DNA of 64,000 bases from Notospermus geniculatus (Eukaryota > Nemertea > Pilidiophora > Heteronemertea > Lineidae), in assembly GCA_002633025.1 (NCBI GenBank), contig NMRB01000380.1:144591-208590 (forward strand), in the 5' to 3' direction. Of this stretch, positions 46,124-55,822 are shown in pieces. The number at the start of each line of letters is the position of its first letter. Positions within the stretch are counted from its first letter, which is position 1. The notes under the pieces were generated by a model that saw only the letters and a program-made list of their open reading frames with translations, was not told the DNA's origin and did not search any database. Both the position numbers and the translations under genes were made by a program.

Positions 46124-46922
46124 TGTCACGCTCCCTCACTGGAATCGCTCCCTCGACAGAACCACTATTCCCTCGTGAGAATTCCCTCGATGGAATCGAC
46201 TCATTTTATCAATGGCTCTCAGATGGCGCTCGTGTTTCAACCTAGCTCCTGTTTTTTTCCATCCCGTGAGGACTTTTCTGCTTAGTGAGCTATCATGTAG
46301 GCCTACTAGACTATTTGTTGAGCCTACATGCAATAGCCACTAGACGCATAAATGTTATCAATGAAAAAACAAGGGGATCTCCATCCAGAAAGGAGATGTT
46401 TATTTGGGGGTAAGGCGCCTAAATAACCTGATAACTAAAGATAACCTGATCATCTTTCTCTGTAGTGCCATCGCTAGGCACAAAAAAACACACAGACAAG
46501 ACACAGCGTCATTAACCTGATTCGAAGCATCTTGACTCAATGGCTAAAATAAATACCGGTAGGGCTACTGATATACCGGTGTAGTAGAATGTCATGGACC
46601 CCAATATGAGATGTCCCCCAACAAAAGATTCTGACGGAATAAGCGGACAGTAACTAACAGACAGGAACTTCTGTCACGAGATGTCCCCTGAACAAAAGAA
46701 GCGGACATCTGGTATCGGGAACATTAGATTTCATTACACCTGTACCGGTAGCAGCAAGCGAAACACGTGTTGCTGCTGCTGGATGCACTTAAAACACGAG
46801 CGAGGTACAAACACGAGCGCCATCTGAGAGCCATTGATAAAATGAGTCGATTCCATCGAGGGAATTCTCACAAGGGAATAGTGGTTCTGTCGAGGGAGCA
46901 ACTCCAGCGAGGGAGCGTGACA
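46124..46922. mobile_element. TGTCACGCTCCCTC-ended element with TAACT duplication
   Basis: The terminal inverted repeats of about 115 bases start TGTCACGCTCCCTC and end GAGGGAGCGTGACA. They contain three CGCTCCCTC/ATTCCCTCG-type words and the segment ATTTTATCAATGGCTCTCAG. The flanks are exact TAACT (46119-46123 and 46923-46927). It is 799 bp with no transposase frame. The interior holds a smaller GGTGTA...TACACC element (46578-46740). Confidence 0.85.
46578..46740. mobile_element. MITE with GGTGTA...TACACC ends (family A, copy 2), nested
   Basis: The ends GGTGTAGTAGAATGTCATGG and CATTAGATTTCATTACACC are inverted near-repeats. The interior carries GACGGAATAAGCGGACAG, a variant of the motif in the other two copies. 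It lies wholly inside the element at 46124-46922. Confidence 0.6.
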
Positions 46923-47937
46923 TAACTGACGAGAATGGTCGCTGCTGACAACTCAAGAGCAGTTTATCATTTATCAAACAGAGTAGGAACAGCAGCATCA
47001 TGTTCAGATTGTTCATTATACAGTACATTAATAGTTCTTGTGATGCCTGAAAATGCACTTTGACGCGTCTTTGTACGGTGCTCAGTGGCCTAAAGATACT
47101 TTGCCTGAGGTTTTCATGGAGGACAAAAACAAAAACAAGAGTACAAAAAGACAAAAACAAGAACACAAAAGACAAAAACAAGAATACAAAAAGACAGAAA
47201 TGGTCATCATTTTCATACTAGTTTTGTGTTTTCTTTTTTCCATTATCTCATATTTTCGGCAGTTCCACTAAAATACTACACCTAGGCCTATGTCTGTGCC
47301 CACCCCTGTGACTGAAATCAACACTGCCGCAAGCACTCCCGCGCCGGCAGTGACCGTTCCGTCAATATGGGAACGTGATGCCATGCATCTTTGATGGCTG
47401 TCCTATTACGGATATGGGGGGGGGGGGGGTGATTAGCATACATGCAAATATTAACTATTGTATTCCTAACTCTACTGGCCTGCATAAACTCTGTATCATT
47501 GTTCAAAATACGTTTTATTGTGTACATGTACATGTATTTATGTAACTGACAGAAATGCACTTTCGATGCAACGAGTGTGGAAAATTTAAGGAAATAGACT
47601 TACCTATTTACTTCGATGTCCTCTACGTGGTAAAACATCGTAGTCTCTCACAACGAATACCTGGGCGACTGGCATTTTGCAGGAACACATGTTGCACCTG
47701 TGTTGCAACAGCGGGAAATTTTCGTCGAACGATTCCCCCGATTGTGTTTTAATTTTGGGCCCTGCTGTCAAGACTCAAAACGCCTTAGTTGAGTGGCTTT
47801 AGAGAAGGCTATTCGGTCCAAGTGGCACCAAGATAGAACATTTCCCGGTGTGCCAGCAAGAAGGCTCCGAGTTAAAAGTGACCTGGGACAACCCATGTCC
47901 CAGATTAGGACAGTCCATCGAACATTGATCCCTGGCC
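46923..47937. other. Stretch without a supported gene; AAAAACAAGA repeat
   Basis: Near 47120-47200 the phrase (G)ACAAAAACAAGA recurs about five times. It gives a Lys/Gln-rich frame (KNKNKSTKRQKQEHKRQKQE) that is repeat-derived. A G-run lies at 47417-47429. Confidence 0.45.
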
Positions 47938-48092
47938 GGTGTAACGTCGATCAGTGTTCCCCGTATTTCTGTGTTTTTCGTATTGTTTCCCTCCTGACGG
48001 ATTAAGCGGCAACTAACCCAACAATAACCATTCTAGGCCGCGTCTATTGTTGGGGAACACTGAGCTATAGAAACACTCAAAGATGTTACACC
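47938..48092. mobile_element. MITE with GGTGTA...TACACC ends (family A, copy 3)
   Basis: The ends GGTGTAACGTCGATCAGTGT and GGAACACTGAG...GATGTTACACC are inverted. The interior GACGGATTAAGCGGCAACTA links it to the copies at 11729 and 46578. It lies just left of the retroelement. Confidence 0.6.
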
Positions 48093-48394
48093 TGGTTCAA
48101 TGTCCAGCAACATTGAATCCCAGCTATTTTGAAGCGGATTGTTCGCATCTGTCCAAAGTAAACCAAAAAATAATAAAACAACCTGTTTTATTCGTAACAA
48201 CAACTGGTAAATGCATTGCGGCGGAGCCCTGCTCCGGAAACTGTTCTGTAGAATCTTTGACAGAATAAGACAAAAACGACAGATTACGACAGATGAATCC
48301 GCAACAGTACTCAAGAGAAATGCTGAATTGATGGACTTATATAGTGTCGAGGTCAGGTTCACGCAGGTCAAAGTCGTCGAGAGCCAGCAGTCAT

Positions 48395-49072
48395 ATGTCG
48401 TCAGTGTTGTCTGTACCAAGGGCTAAGGAAGCGCAAAGGTGAGCAGAACTGAAGGTACAGAAACGTGCGATGGAAGAGAAACAGGCTTTGGAAAAACTGA
48501 AGTTTGAGCTGAAACAGAAGGAGGAAGAATTAGAGATTCAAACTCAATTGGAAATGTCGGAGGCCAGGGCGAAAGCGATAGAGAATGAGATAGTCAACGG
48601 CGATCAGCGATCGACTGAAGTAGTTGCCTACACAGATGACGATGAAGAACGTTTGGATCAGTACACGCGTGGTGAGGCAAACACGATTGTAAGTGGATAC
48701 AGTCCACTGGACGCTTCTCAAGGATATCCCGCAGCCCTCAGGAGTTAGATCGTCGCTACGGAGATACTGAAGTGATTGCGAATGCTTTTGTGAAAAAAGC
48801 AATGGACTGGCCGAGTGTTAAAGTCAGACAACGGCAAGGCGTTGGACGAATTCGCCATTTTCCTGACGGAATGTGAGAACGCTATTAGCAGCATTGAAGG
48901 AATGGGAATACTGGAGTATTCAGAGAATCTACAGAAACTAGTTGGAAAGTTGCCGTTCAGCTTGCAGGAAAAATGGAGGAACGTAGTATTCGAGACAAAG
49001 GAGAGAAAGGAGACGGTGCGATTCTGTCATTTTGTTAAGACTCGTGAGACGCGAGGCGCAAAAGGCGAATGA
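48395..49072 (+). pseudogene. BEL/Pao gag-like region (broken)
   Basis: The frame starts at ATG 48395 and meets TGA at 48440. It is open again through a Lys/Glu-rich helix (48470-48748) that looks like a coiled coil. After a shift near 48748 the frame at 48815-49072 contains LDEFAIFLTECENAI and LVGKLPFSLQEKW, phrases typical of the DUF1759 gag region of Pao elements. Gag proteins form the particle shell. This one cannot be made as a single product because of the stop and the frame changes. Confidence 0.75.
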
Positions 49073-49919
49073 TCCAATTTACGGTAGATCAGCACTTGTT
49101 TCATCAACTAGCAGTCCCAAGGGAACTCCACAGTCATCAGGACAGAACAAGCCTTATCACAGTAAGGGGAGCGTTGCAACGACCAGTGGTTCTGATGGAA
49201 ACTCATCGAGTACAACGCATGCTGTGCCCTCGACAGTTGGAAGAAAACAGCCCTGTTCATTCTGCAAAGACAACAGGCACAGTTTGGAGACATGTCAGAA
49301 GTTTGAGAATATACCGGTAAGTGAGAGGATGAAGCATCTGAAGGAAATTCGAGCATGTTTTGGCTGTCTGAAGATTGGATCCCACAAGAGCAAAGATTGC
49401 CGTAACAGAGCCGTATGCAAGAAATGTCAAAGGGGACATCCCACCATACTGCATTCTGACGAAAAGAAAGAGAAGACAGAAGAACAAAAGGAAAGTTCGA
49501 TGAAAGGACAGAGTCAAAAAGTGATGAATGCGTGTGTCTCGGATAGTTGCAATACGGGGGCTGGTACTGGAATTGGTGAATGTACAATGGCGATTATTCC
49601 AGTTGTCGTGAGAGCAAAGAAGAGTGGATTAGCGGCGAAGACGTACGCGTTTTTGGATACGGGCAGTACAGTAAATTTCTGTTCGACAGATTTGGCAAAG
49701 AAACTTGGTCTTTGTAGACGAAAAGCTACTGTAACCTTGGATACAATGGGAAAATCGCATACCATGGATACGCAGATCATAAATGGTTTCGAAGTATGTG
49801 ACGTAGAAGGCAACAGTGCAGTAGAGATTCCACGGGCGTACACTAAAGACACCATGCCGGTTTCGAAGCATCACATCCCAAGGAAGGATGATATTGCACA
49901 TGAACAAAGTTCGAGTTGA
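49032..49919 (+). pseudogene. BEL/Pao zinc knuckles and aspartic protease region
   Basis: About 295 codons are open. Residues near 76-146 carry CSFCKDNRHSLETC, a CX2CX4HX4C knuckle; a second (CFGCLKIGSHKSKDC); and CKKCQRGHPTILH. The protease active-site motif DTGS is encoded at 49656-49667, followed by the usual LAKKLGL helix (DUF1758/retropepsin type). The frame overlaps the preceding gag segment and stops at 49919. Recognisable Pao sequence then continues in another frame, so this end is a frameshift and not a true terminus. Confidence 0.8.
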
Positions 49920-50236
49920 AAGAGATTGACTGTGAAATCGGTCTGCTGATTAGAAATGGGATAGCTGAAGCTTACACTCCGCTTGAAGTTGTGACATGCC
50001 ACAAGGACAGCGCTTGGATGGGTAGCATGGAACGTTGTGAGACAAGGTTCATCGTTTGAGACAGTGAACACCGCAGAGATAACTGCAATTGAAGAAATAA
50101 GAGGGATAAGAGGGAAGCTTCACGTGAGGACAAGAAATTCACTGAGAGATAGTGGAGAAGTCAATCAAGTTGCAAGATGGTCACTACAACATAAAAGTTC
50201 CGTGATGAGAACCTCGAGCTGCCCGACAACAGAAGC

Positions 50237-51213
50237 TTGGCGATGAAAAGACTTCAGGGATTGAAGCACAAGATGAAAAAGGACATCGAGTTTCGTGAAC
50301 GTTACAAAGTCTTCATGCAGAATATGTTAGACAAAGGGTTTGCTGAGGACATTTCAGAGAGTGAAGACGAAGGAAGCAAGAAAGTGTGGTATATTCCCAG
50401 TGTTCTCCACGGGTTTTGATCTAAGAGGGGCGGCGATGGGCCTGGTGCCGAACGCTCCGTGCGAGGAGCCAAAGGCGCCTTCTGGCGGGGGGTCTGGGGG
50501 CCCTCCCCCAGCGAAATTTGGATTTTAGGTGCTCTGAGATGCGTTTTCTGAGCATCTGAGATGCATAAGGCGGATGAATTTTTAAGAGGGGCGGACGAAT
50601 TTTTAAGAGGGGCGAGCCGTTTTTAAGAGGGGCGGATTTTGCCGTCGGTATTTTTAAGAGGGGCGGGCCGCCCTTTTTTTAACTGGTTTGGAGAACACTG
50701 ATTCCACATCATGGAGTATATCATCCGAAGAAAAACAAGTTAGGAGTTGTCTTCGATTGTGCAGCCAAGCATTGGAGTGTCATTAAATGATGTTCTCCTC
50801 CAGGGCCCAGATATGACCAACAACTTACTTGGTTGGAGTATTACTACGCTTTCCGCAGAAACCGGTAGCTGTAAGGGCTGACGTGGAGCAGATGTTCTAC
50901 CAAGTAAACGTAGCAGTTGAAGACAGAGTATGCCCTGAGATTCTACTGGTGGCCAAATAGGGACATACACAGTAAACCGAAGTCGTATCGCATGACAGTT
51001 CACGTTTTTGGGACTACCTCGTCACCCAGCTGTGCCAATTCGGCGTTACGCAAGACGGCAACGGATAATGAGGACAAGTATCCACTTGATGTAGGGCAAG
51101 CAGTGAAGAAGAATTTCTACGTGGATGACTGTATCAAATTTGTCGTAGATGAGGAATCGGGAATACTATTGGCAAATGGGCTGATAAACTTATGTAGAGT
51201 GACCCGGAAGTGA
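50237..51213 (+). pseudogene. BEL/Pao reverse transcriptase, split by an insertion
   Basis: An N-terminal part (50237-50396) ends at a conserved VWYIP-type motif, exactly where a 303-bp element is inserted. The frame resumes after it at 50701 with the Pao VVFDCAA and LLQGPD motifs. After another frame change, 50917-51213 contains VHVFGTTSSPSCAN and the catalytic YVDD (51118-51129). Reverse transcriptase copies element RNA into DNA. This copy is disabled by the insertion and frameshifts, although the catalytic aspartates are still encoded. Confidence 0.8.
50398..50700. mobile_element. CAGTGTTCTCC-ended insertion with ATTCC duplication
   Basis: The ends CAGTGTTCTCCACGGGTTTT and AACTGGTTTGGAGAACACTG are inverted. 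The exact flanks ATTCC (50393-50397 and 50701-50705) prove an insertion into the reverse transcriptase frame. The 303-bp interior is unusually GC-rich and repeats TTTTTAAGAGGGGCGG about five times. It also contains a GGGGGTCTGGGGGCCCTCCCCC palindrome-like tract, resembling 53815-53860. CAG/CTG ends fit hAT-like elements; the 5-bp duplication is unlike the usual 8 bp. Confidence 0.85.
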
Positions 51214-51444
51214 AGAAGAAAGTAGTTGGCGTCACAGTCACAGATGAAGCTGCTTCAGTCATTGACAGCCTCTTCGCACGCCACTCAAGTTGGAAGAAGT
51301 TGAAGACTATTGCCTGGATTCTTGTCTGTAAAGAGAAACTGAAGAGAATGGTAGAACAGAAGAAAAAGAGATCCACAAGAATCGGCGATTGTTGATGATG
51401 CAAATGGCAGTAGCCATAAGAAGAACCGCCTCTCAAAGGATGAT

Positions 51445-51845
51445 TTGAAAAGAGCGGAGATAGCAATTCTCCAGTATGAACAACAGAAATACTTCAGAGA
51501 AGAGCTTCAAGAGTTGAAAGATTGCAAGGTCAAGCATTCAGATCGAAAGGAAGTACGAAGAATGAAGAAATGCAGCAGAATGTATAAATTGGACCCGATG
51601 ATGAAGAACGGATTGATGAGAGTAGGTGGTCGCCTCGAGAGCGCATTTACCATGTCTGATGAAGAGAAACACCCCGTGATATTGCCGAAGGAATCGTACG
51701 TCTCCCATCTGATTTTGGAAGAGACGCATAGATCAGTCGGACATCTTGGTCGGAACGTCACCTTGGCGAAGCTAAGAGAGAAATTTTGGATCATCCAAGC
51801 AAGTTCAGCAGTACGGAAACTGTTGTCAAGATGTGTCATAGTAAT
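51445..51845 (+). pseudogene. BEL/Pao integrase zinc-binding region, truncated
   Basis: Open for about 134 codons. It shows the Pao linker (GLMRVGGRL, KHPVILPKESYV) and the H2C2-type zinc region with H and GHLGR, then KFWII and a first cysteine (RCVIV). The second cysteine and the catalytic core are absent, because the tandem array at 51846 starts here. Integrase joins element DNA to the host chromosome; this fragment has no catalytic part. Confidence 0.75.
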
Positions 51846-52440
51846 GTAAACGAACAGATGGTCATCGTTTGCTATGCATCACCTTACATGTTTGTGTACT
51901 AGCGTGGGCCAAGAGTGGTCGGCATTGGACATTTGACGGAAGCATAGTGCCTTCAAAGAACCATAGCACCCTGAGGGGGGTTATCGTCTTACTCAAGTAA
52001 TCTGTCAACCGAGTTCGTTTCTAACCTGGAATAAATTTCATTCAGTAAGTAAACGAACAGATGGTCATGGTTTGCTATGCATCACCGTACATGTTTGTGT
52101 ACTAGCGTGGGCCAAGAGTGGTCGGCGTTGGAAAAATGTTGGATGTTTGGCAGACGCTAGTGCCTTCAAAAGAACCATAAAATTGCACCCTGAGGAGGGC
52201 TATCGTCTTACACAAGTAATCTGACGACCGAGTTCGTTTCTAACCTGGAATGAAGTTCATTTAGTAAATAAACGAACAGATGGTCATCGTTTGCTATGCA
52301 TCACCGTACATGTTTGTGTACTAGCGTGGGCCAAGAGTGGTCGGCGTTGGAAAAATGTTGGATGTTTGGCAGACGCTAGTGCCTTCAAAAGAACNACTGA
52401 GTTCGTTTCTCACCTGGAATGAAGTTCATTGGTCACCATT
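51846..52440. repeat. Tandem array, about 200-220-bp unit
   Basis: Units begin (G/A)TAAACGAACAGATGGTCAT at 51846, 52049 and 52268. Each contains TTTGTGTACTAGCGTGGGCC, AGTGCCTTCAA and CTGACGACCGAGTTCGTTTC-type words. The third unit is broken by an N at 52395. A fourth, diverged unit (about 52655-53757) is split by the CACTG element. Confidence 0.85.
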
Positions 52441-52703
52441 GTGAGCCATTATTTTTGTCCTTGATTCTTCCACCGGCAAAAATTACGCCTGTAATATAAA
52501 GTGACCATTTGTATCCATTTCTGATGTTATGGTTTGTGTGGGTCATTTTCTTGTGTCCAACAGATAATGACAATGAGCTGAGAATGTTAAGTGTGAGTGC
52601 AATTAAAAGACGCTCTTGTCAGGGGTTTTTGGCAGTTTCATGAAGATCAGTTGATTACGGTTTGCTATGCATCACCTACATGTTTGTGTACTAGCGTGGG
52701 CCA

Positions 52704-53625
52704 CACTGTAAATCCAGGTGACGCGTTTAGCGTTTAGTTTTGTGTTTAACAAAACACAACTTAACACATTACGTGAATATAACTGAACATATCATCAGGA
52801 CAGGCGTTCTATCCGCCTAGAAACATACGTCTTGTTGCCTAAAATGCCGAAATATATCATTTGTTGTACTGTAAATCTAAAGTCTAAACACGAAACTAAA
52901 CGGGAATATGCAACACTTTTTAAACATCTAAACGCGATTAGTTTTCCATTAGAAATCAACAGATGACCTAAACACTGCATTTAGAAAACAGTAAATCTAA
53001 ATGTCTTGTAAATGTCTTGTTTAACTTATAAACATCTCGTTCAGTTTCCCCTAAACACGAAACATGAAGGAATCCTGAACATCGTGTTTAGGGCTGGTTC
53101 ACGGCTCGGGTGGAATTGGTCAAATTTGTCTTTTCGCTATATCTCCCGCCGGCGAATTTTTTTTCCCCCAGGATAAAAAAGATTATAAATCAGATGCATA
53201 AAGGTGGAATAAACTTATTCCAGGTCTAACTTCACGCTTTAACGTTCAGGAGGAAATAATACAGTAGACAGGTTTTCCGAGTTACCCAAAGAAAAATTCC
53301 AGGCCAGGGCGTGTAGCCCCAGTGGCGTAGTGGTTACGTTGGTCCAGATTATGCATGTTGCAGGTGGGCCCTGGATCGAATCTGCCTGCCGGTATTATTC
53401 ACTCTTTACTGCGTGCCTTTTTATACTTTTTTCCTTCATCTTCCAACGCTTTTTTGTCACTTTTTCAGTCTAAATCAGTCGGTTTAATAATTTTTTGCCG
53501 TCATGGAAACACATTAATCTATTTTGTTGGAATATGGAGAACTAAACGCGTTTAGATGTTTAAAATATGTTGCATATTCCCGTTTAGTTTCGTGTTCAGA
53601 CTTTAAACACTTTAGATTTACAGTG
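52704..53625 (+). mobile_element. CACTG-ended DNA element, 922 bp, CA duplication
   Basis: The element starts CACTGTAAATCC and ends GATTTACAGTG. It interrupts a tandem-array unit whose intact siblings read GCGTGGGCCAAGAGTGG, so the empty site is known and the duplication is exactly CA (52702-03 and 53626-27). The arms share CGTTTAGATGTTTAAA, TTGCATATTCCCGTTTAG-type blocks in inverted order. No transposase frame is present. The centre carries a tRNA-like segment. A second copy lies at 29199-29497. CACTG ends recall CACTA/Chapaev-type elements, but the 2-bp duplication leaves the superfamily open. Confidence 0.85.
53312..53395 (+). ncRNA. tRNA-like (Pol III promoter) segment inside the CACTG element
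   Basis: AGCCCCAGTGGCGTAGTGGT contains an A-box match (TGGCGTAGTGG, 53323). GGATCGAATCT about 48 bases on fits a B box (consensus GGTTCGAATCC). T-runs follow at about 53420-53435. The segment has tRNA length, but I could not fold a complete acceptor stem, so it is more likely a tRNA-derived SINE head than a working tRNA. Confidence 0.45.
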
Positions 53626-53950
53626 CAAGAGTGGTCAACGATAGAAAAATGGTGGACATTTGGCAGACGCTAGTGCCTTCAAAGAACCATAAAATTGCAC
53701 CCTGAGCATGCTGAAGGGGCTATCGTCTTACTCAAGTAATCTGTCGACCGAGTTCGTAATTTATCACCGACAGGAGCTAGATTTGCATTCCGAAATGCCG
53801 GGAAATCGCATTTCAGGGCTTCTAGATTTGAAAATTTTTCTGGGGGAGGCCCCAGACCCCCGCGGAGGTCACGCGTGCGGCAGCGGCTTCCGATATCAGT
53901 GACCATGTGACGTCACCAGTGCCCGGTCTGTTTCAAACCCTGTGGAGAAC
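53626..53950. repeat. Rest of the fourth array unit and a GC-rich element fragment
   Basis: The unit continues (AGAGTGGTCAACG... to GTCGACCGAGTTCG at about 53757). It then abuts sequence with a GGGGGAGGCCCCAGACCCCC tract, ending AACCCTGTGGAGAACCCTG. That end resembles the terminus of the insertion at 50398-50700, so a related fragment is likely. Confidence 0.5.
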
Positions 53951-53953
53951 CCT

Positions 53954-54400
53954 GATATCATGTCTCCATCTCAACCAGGCAGAGATATTTCAAATTATCA
54001 AGTTTTACCTTGGCCTCTGATCATCAAGGTCACTGCATAATCGAAATGGGCATCCTCAAACCTAAGTGTGGGTGACATCGTGTGTCTAACTCAACCACAG
54101 GCAGACGGATATTTCAAATTATCAAGTTTGACCTTGACCTTGACCTCTGATCATCAAGGTCATTGCATAATCGAAATGGTCATCCTCAAATTGACAATAA
54201 CCTATTATAAAGTAGGCCCATGGGTGATATCATGTCTCTACCTCAACCACAGGCAGAGATATTTCAAATTATCAAGTTTGACGTTGACCTTGACTATGAT
54301 CATCAGGGTCATTGTATAATCGAATTGGGCATCCTCAATAACCTACGTATGGGTATCATGTCTCTACCTCTTTACTTTAAATTATCAAGTTTGATATAGG
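53954..54400. repeat. Tandem repeat, about 110-150-bp unit, four copies
   Basis: GATATTTCAAATTATCAAGT-type phrases recur near 53984, 54107, 54258 and 54370. They are followed by GACCTTGACCTCTGATCATC, AAGGTCATTGCATAATCG and CATCCTCAAA. Copies diverge and vary in length, so the array is old. Confidence 0.8.
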
Positions 54401-55566
54401 CCTATATCAAAATCTCGTTACGTCTCAATCATCCGGACACGTGAGGCTGAGAATTTCAACATTGATAGTCCTGTCCTTGGATATTAAGCAGGCATGAACT
54501 AAGACTTGTTTAATGGCAAGTTATCTCAAAATACCAAATTTGTGGTACCGATATCACCCCAACATCACATTTCCAAAGCTGTAGCTCTTGAAGGAGATGA
54601 GATACGAAGGTGTGACAGACAGACACACCAGACGCACGCACGCACGCACGCAGACACCATGACCAAAAATAATATCGGGAACCATAAAGTAAAAATTCCT
54701 AAGACATGTAGGCCTATACAGTGGCCTCTTCACAGACGCCCACGGCACGGCCGCTCCCGTACTGAAACAATGTATCTCCATAGCATAAAGTAGGCCCCGC
54801 GACTCGCGCAAGTGACGAGCACCCGCGCATGCATGCATTCACGAAGATGGAGGAAATCTGAATAGGCCTACTTCGAGTAGCGGTCCAGCAGGGAAAGAAC
54901 ATCAATATCAGGTCCTATATAGGCCTAGCTGATACTTACCGAACCTACCTTCTTTGCAAGCGGGTTTGTAAAACATGAACAGCTCAGCGTCCGCGGTACG
55001 GCAAGTGAAACTGCACACGTTTGCGTTTTTGCGACCGGCGCTTTTGGCTTGGGCCTTCCATGACTGGCAGGCCAATAAATTAGCAAGTTTTGACTTACAT
55101 TATTGTTCTTCGATGAAGATCAATCCTCCGTTCCACTTGAAATCTTACTTCAGTGTCCTTTGCTATAGAAAATTGTGTTTTTCAAGCCCGGTTTTCAAGC
55201 AGTCTACATCATGACATGTCCCAACAGCTCATTTCTCCTGTCGTCCCGCTGTCATCGATTTCAAATTGAGAAATGATGGATTGTCTCAGGACTCACCGGA
55301 CAGTATGAAAATGATGCGTTTGGCGATGACGTCACGTTCACATTTTCATGATATTTCTAAATAAATTTTTAAATTACTTGATCTAATCTCTTTTTGCTCC
55401 CTATCCAGGCTTATTTGTGTTTAAATTTTACAACTGAAATAAAAATATAGGCCTGTAATAATTTTCGAGATGAAAATAAAAACTTTATCCACGTGGGCCA
55501 ACATTTTGAATGATTATCTTTTCCATGCAATTTCAGTTACTTTTCTACTTCTAAATCATGAAATAG
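54401..55566. other. Stretch without a supported gene; (ACGC)n microsatellite
   Basis: GACAGACAGACACACC and an (ACGC)n run lie at about 54616-54652. No coding or RNA feature is seen. The GC content rises towards the promoter-like region that follows. Confidence 0.4.
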
Positions 55567-55822
55567 AATTTCCCGCCGCGTGAACTGTACGCCTAGTTCA
55601 ACGAATTCCTAACAGACGGCGTTCGAGCGATCATTGGTTAGTTCCAATTCTCGCCAATAGGATTAATCCTAGCGGTAGGTTTTGGAACCATTTCCCGCGA
55701 AGTTATGACTGACTGACCATGCTGACGTCATGAAAACAATCGCATTGGATCAGTCCAGATAGGCCCTATAGGCCTATACACGTGTGGAGAACAAGCAGTG
55801 CAGCGAGCTGTCCGTTACTCGG
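55567..55822 (+). promoter_or_regulatory. Candidate TATA-less promoter and first exon
   Basis: The region clusters two E2F-type words (TTTCCCGCC at 55569, TTTCCCGCG at 55691), CCAAT words in both orientations (55633, 55644, 55654) and a perfect CRE, TGACGTCA (55723-55730). About 90 bases downstream a splice donor, CGG|GTATGT, occurs at 55823. It would end a short non-coding first exon starting near 55780. This arrangement suits a housekeeping-type promoter for the genes to the right. It is inferred from motifs only. Confidence 0.4.

Larger units (their letters stand above)
48395..51845 (+). mobile_element. BEL/Pao LTR retrotransposon, defective
   Basis: The domains run in BEL/Pao order on one strand: gag-like coiled coil and DUF1759-type region, zinc knuckles, aspartic protease, reverse transcriptase, then an integrase zinc-binding region. 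The element is dead: an in-frame TGA at 48440, frame changes near 48748, 49050 and 49919, a 303-bp insertion at 50398, and loss of everything after the integrase zinc-binding region at 51845, where an unrelated tandem array begins. RNase H is not clearly preserved. I found no long terminal repeats, so the 5' edge given is only the first gag codon. It is an old copy with no sign of coding integrity. Confidence 0.85.

Noticed and set aside
52395-52440. Apparent deletion in the third array unit
   Set aside because: A single N at the breakpoint suggests an assembly join, so the deletion may not be real.
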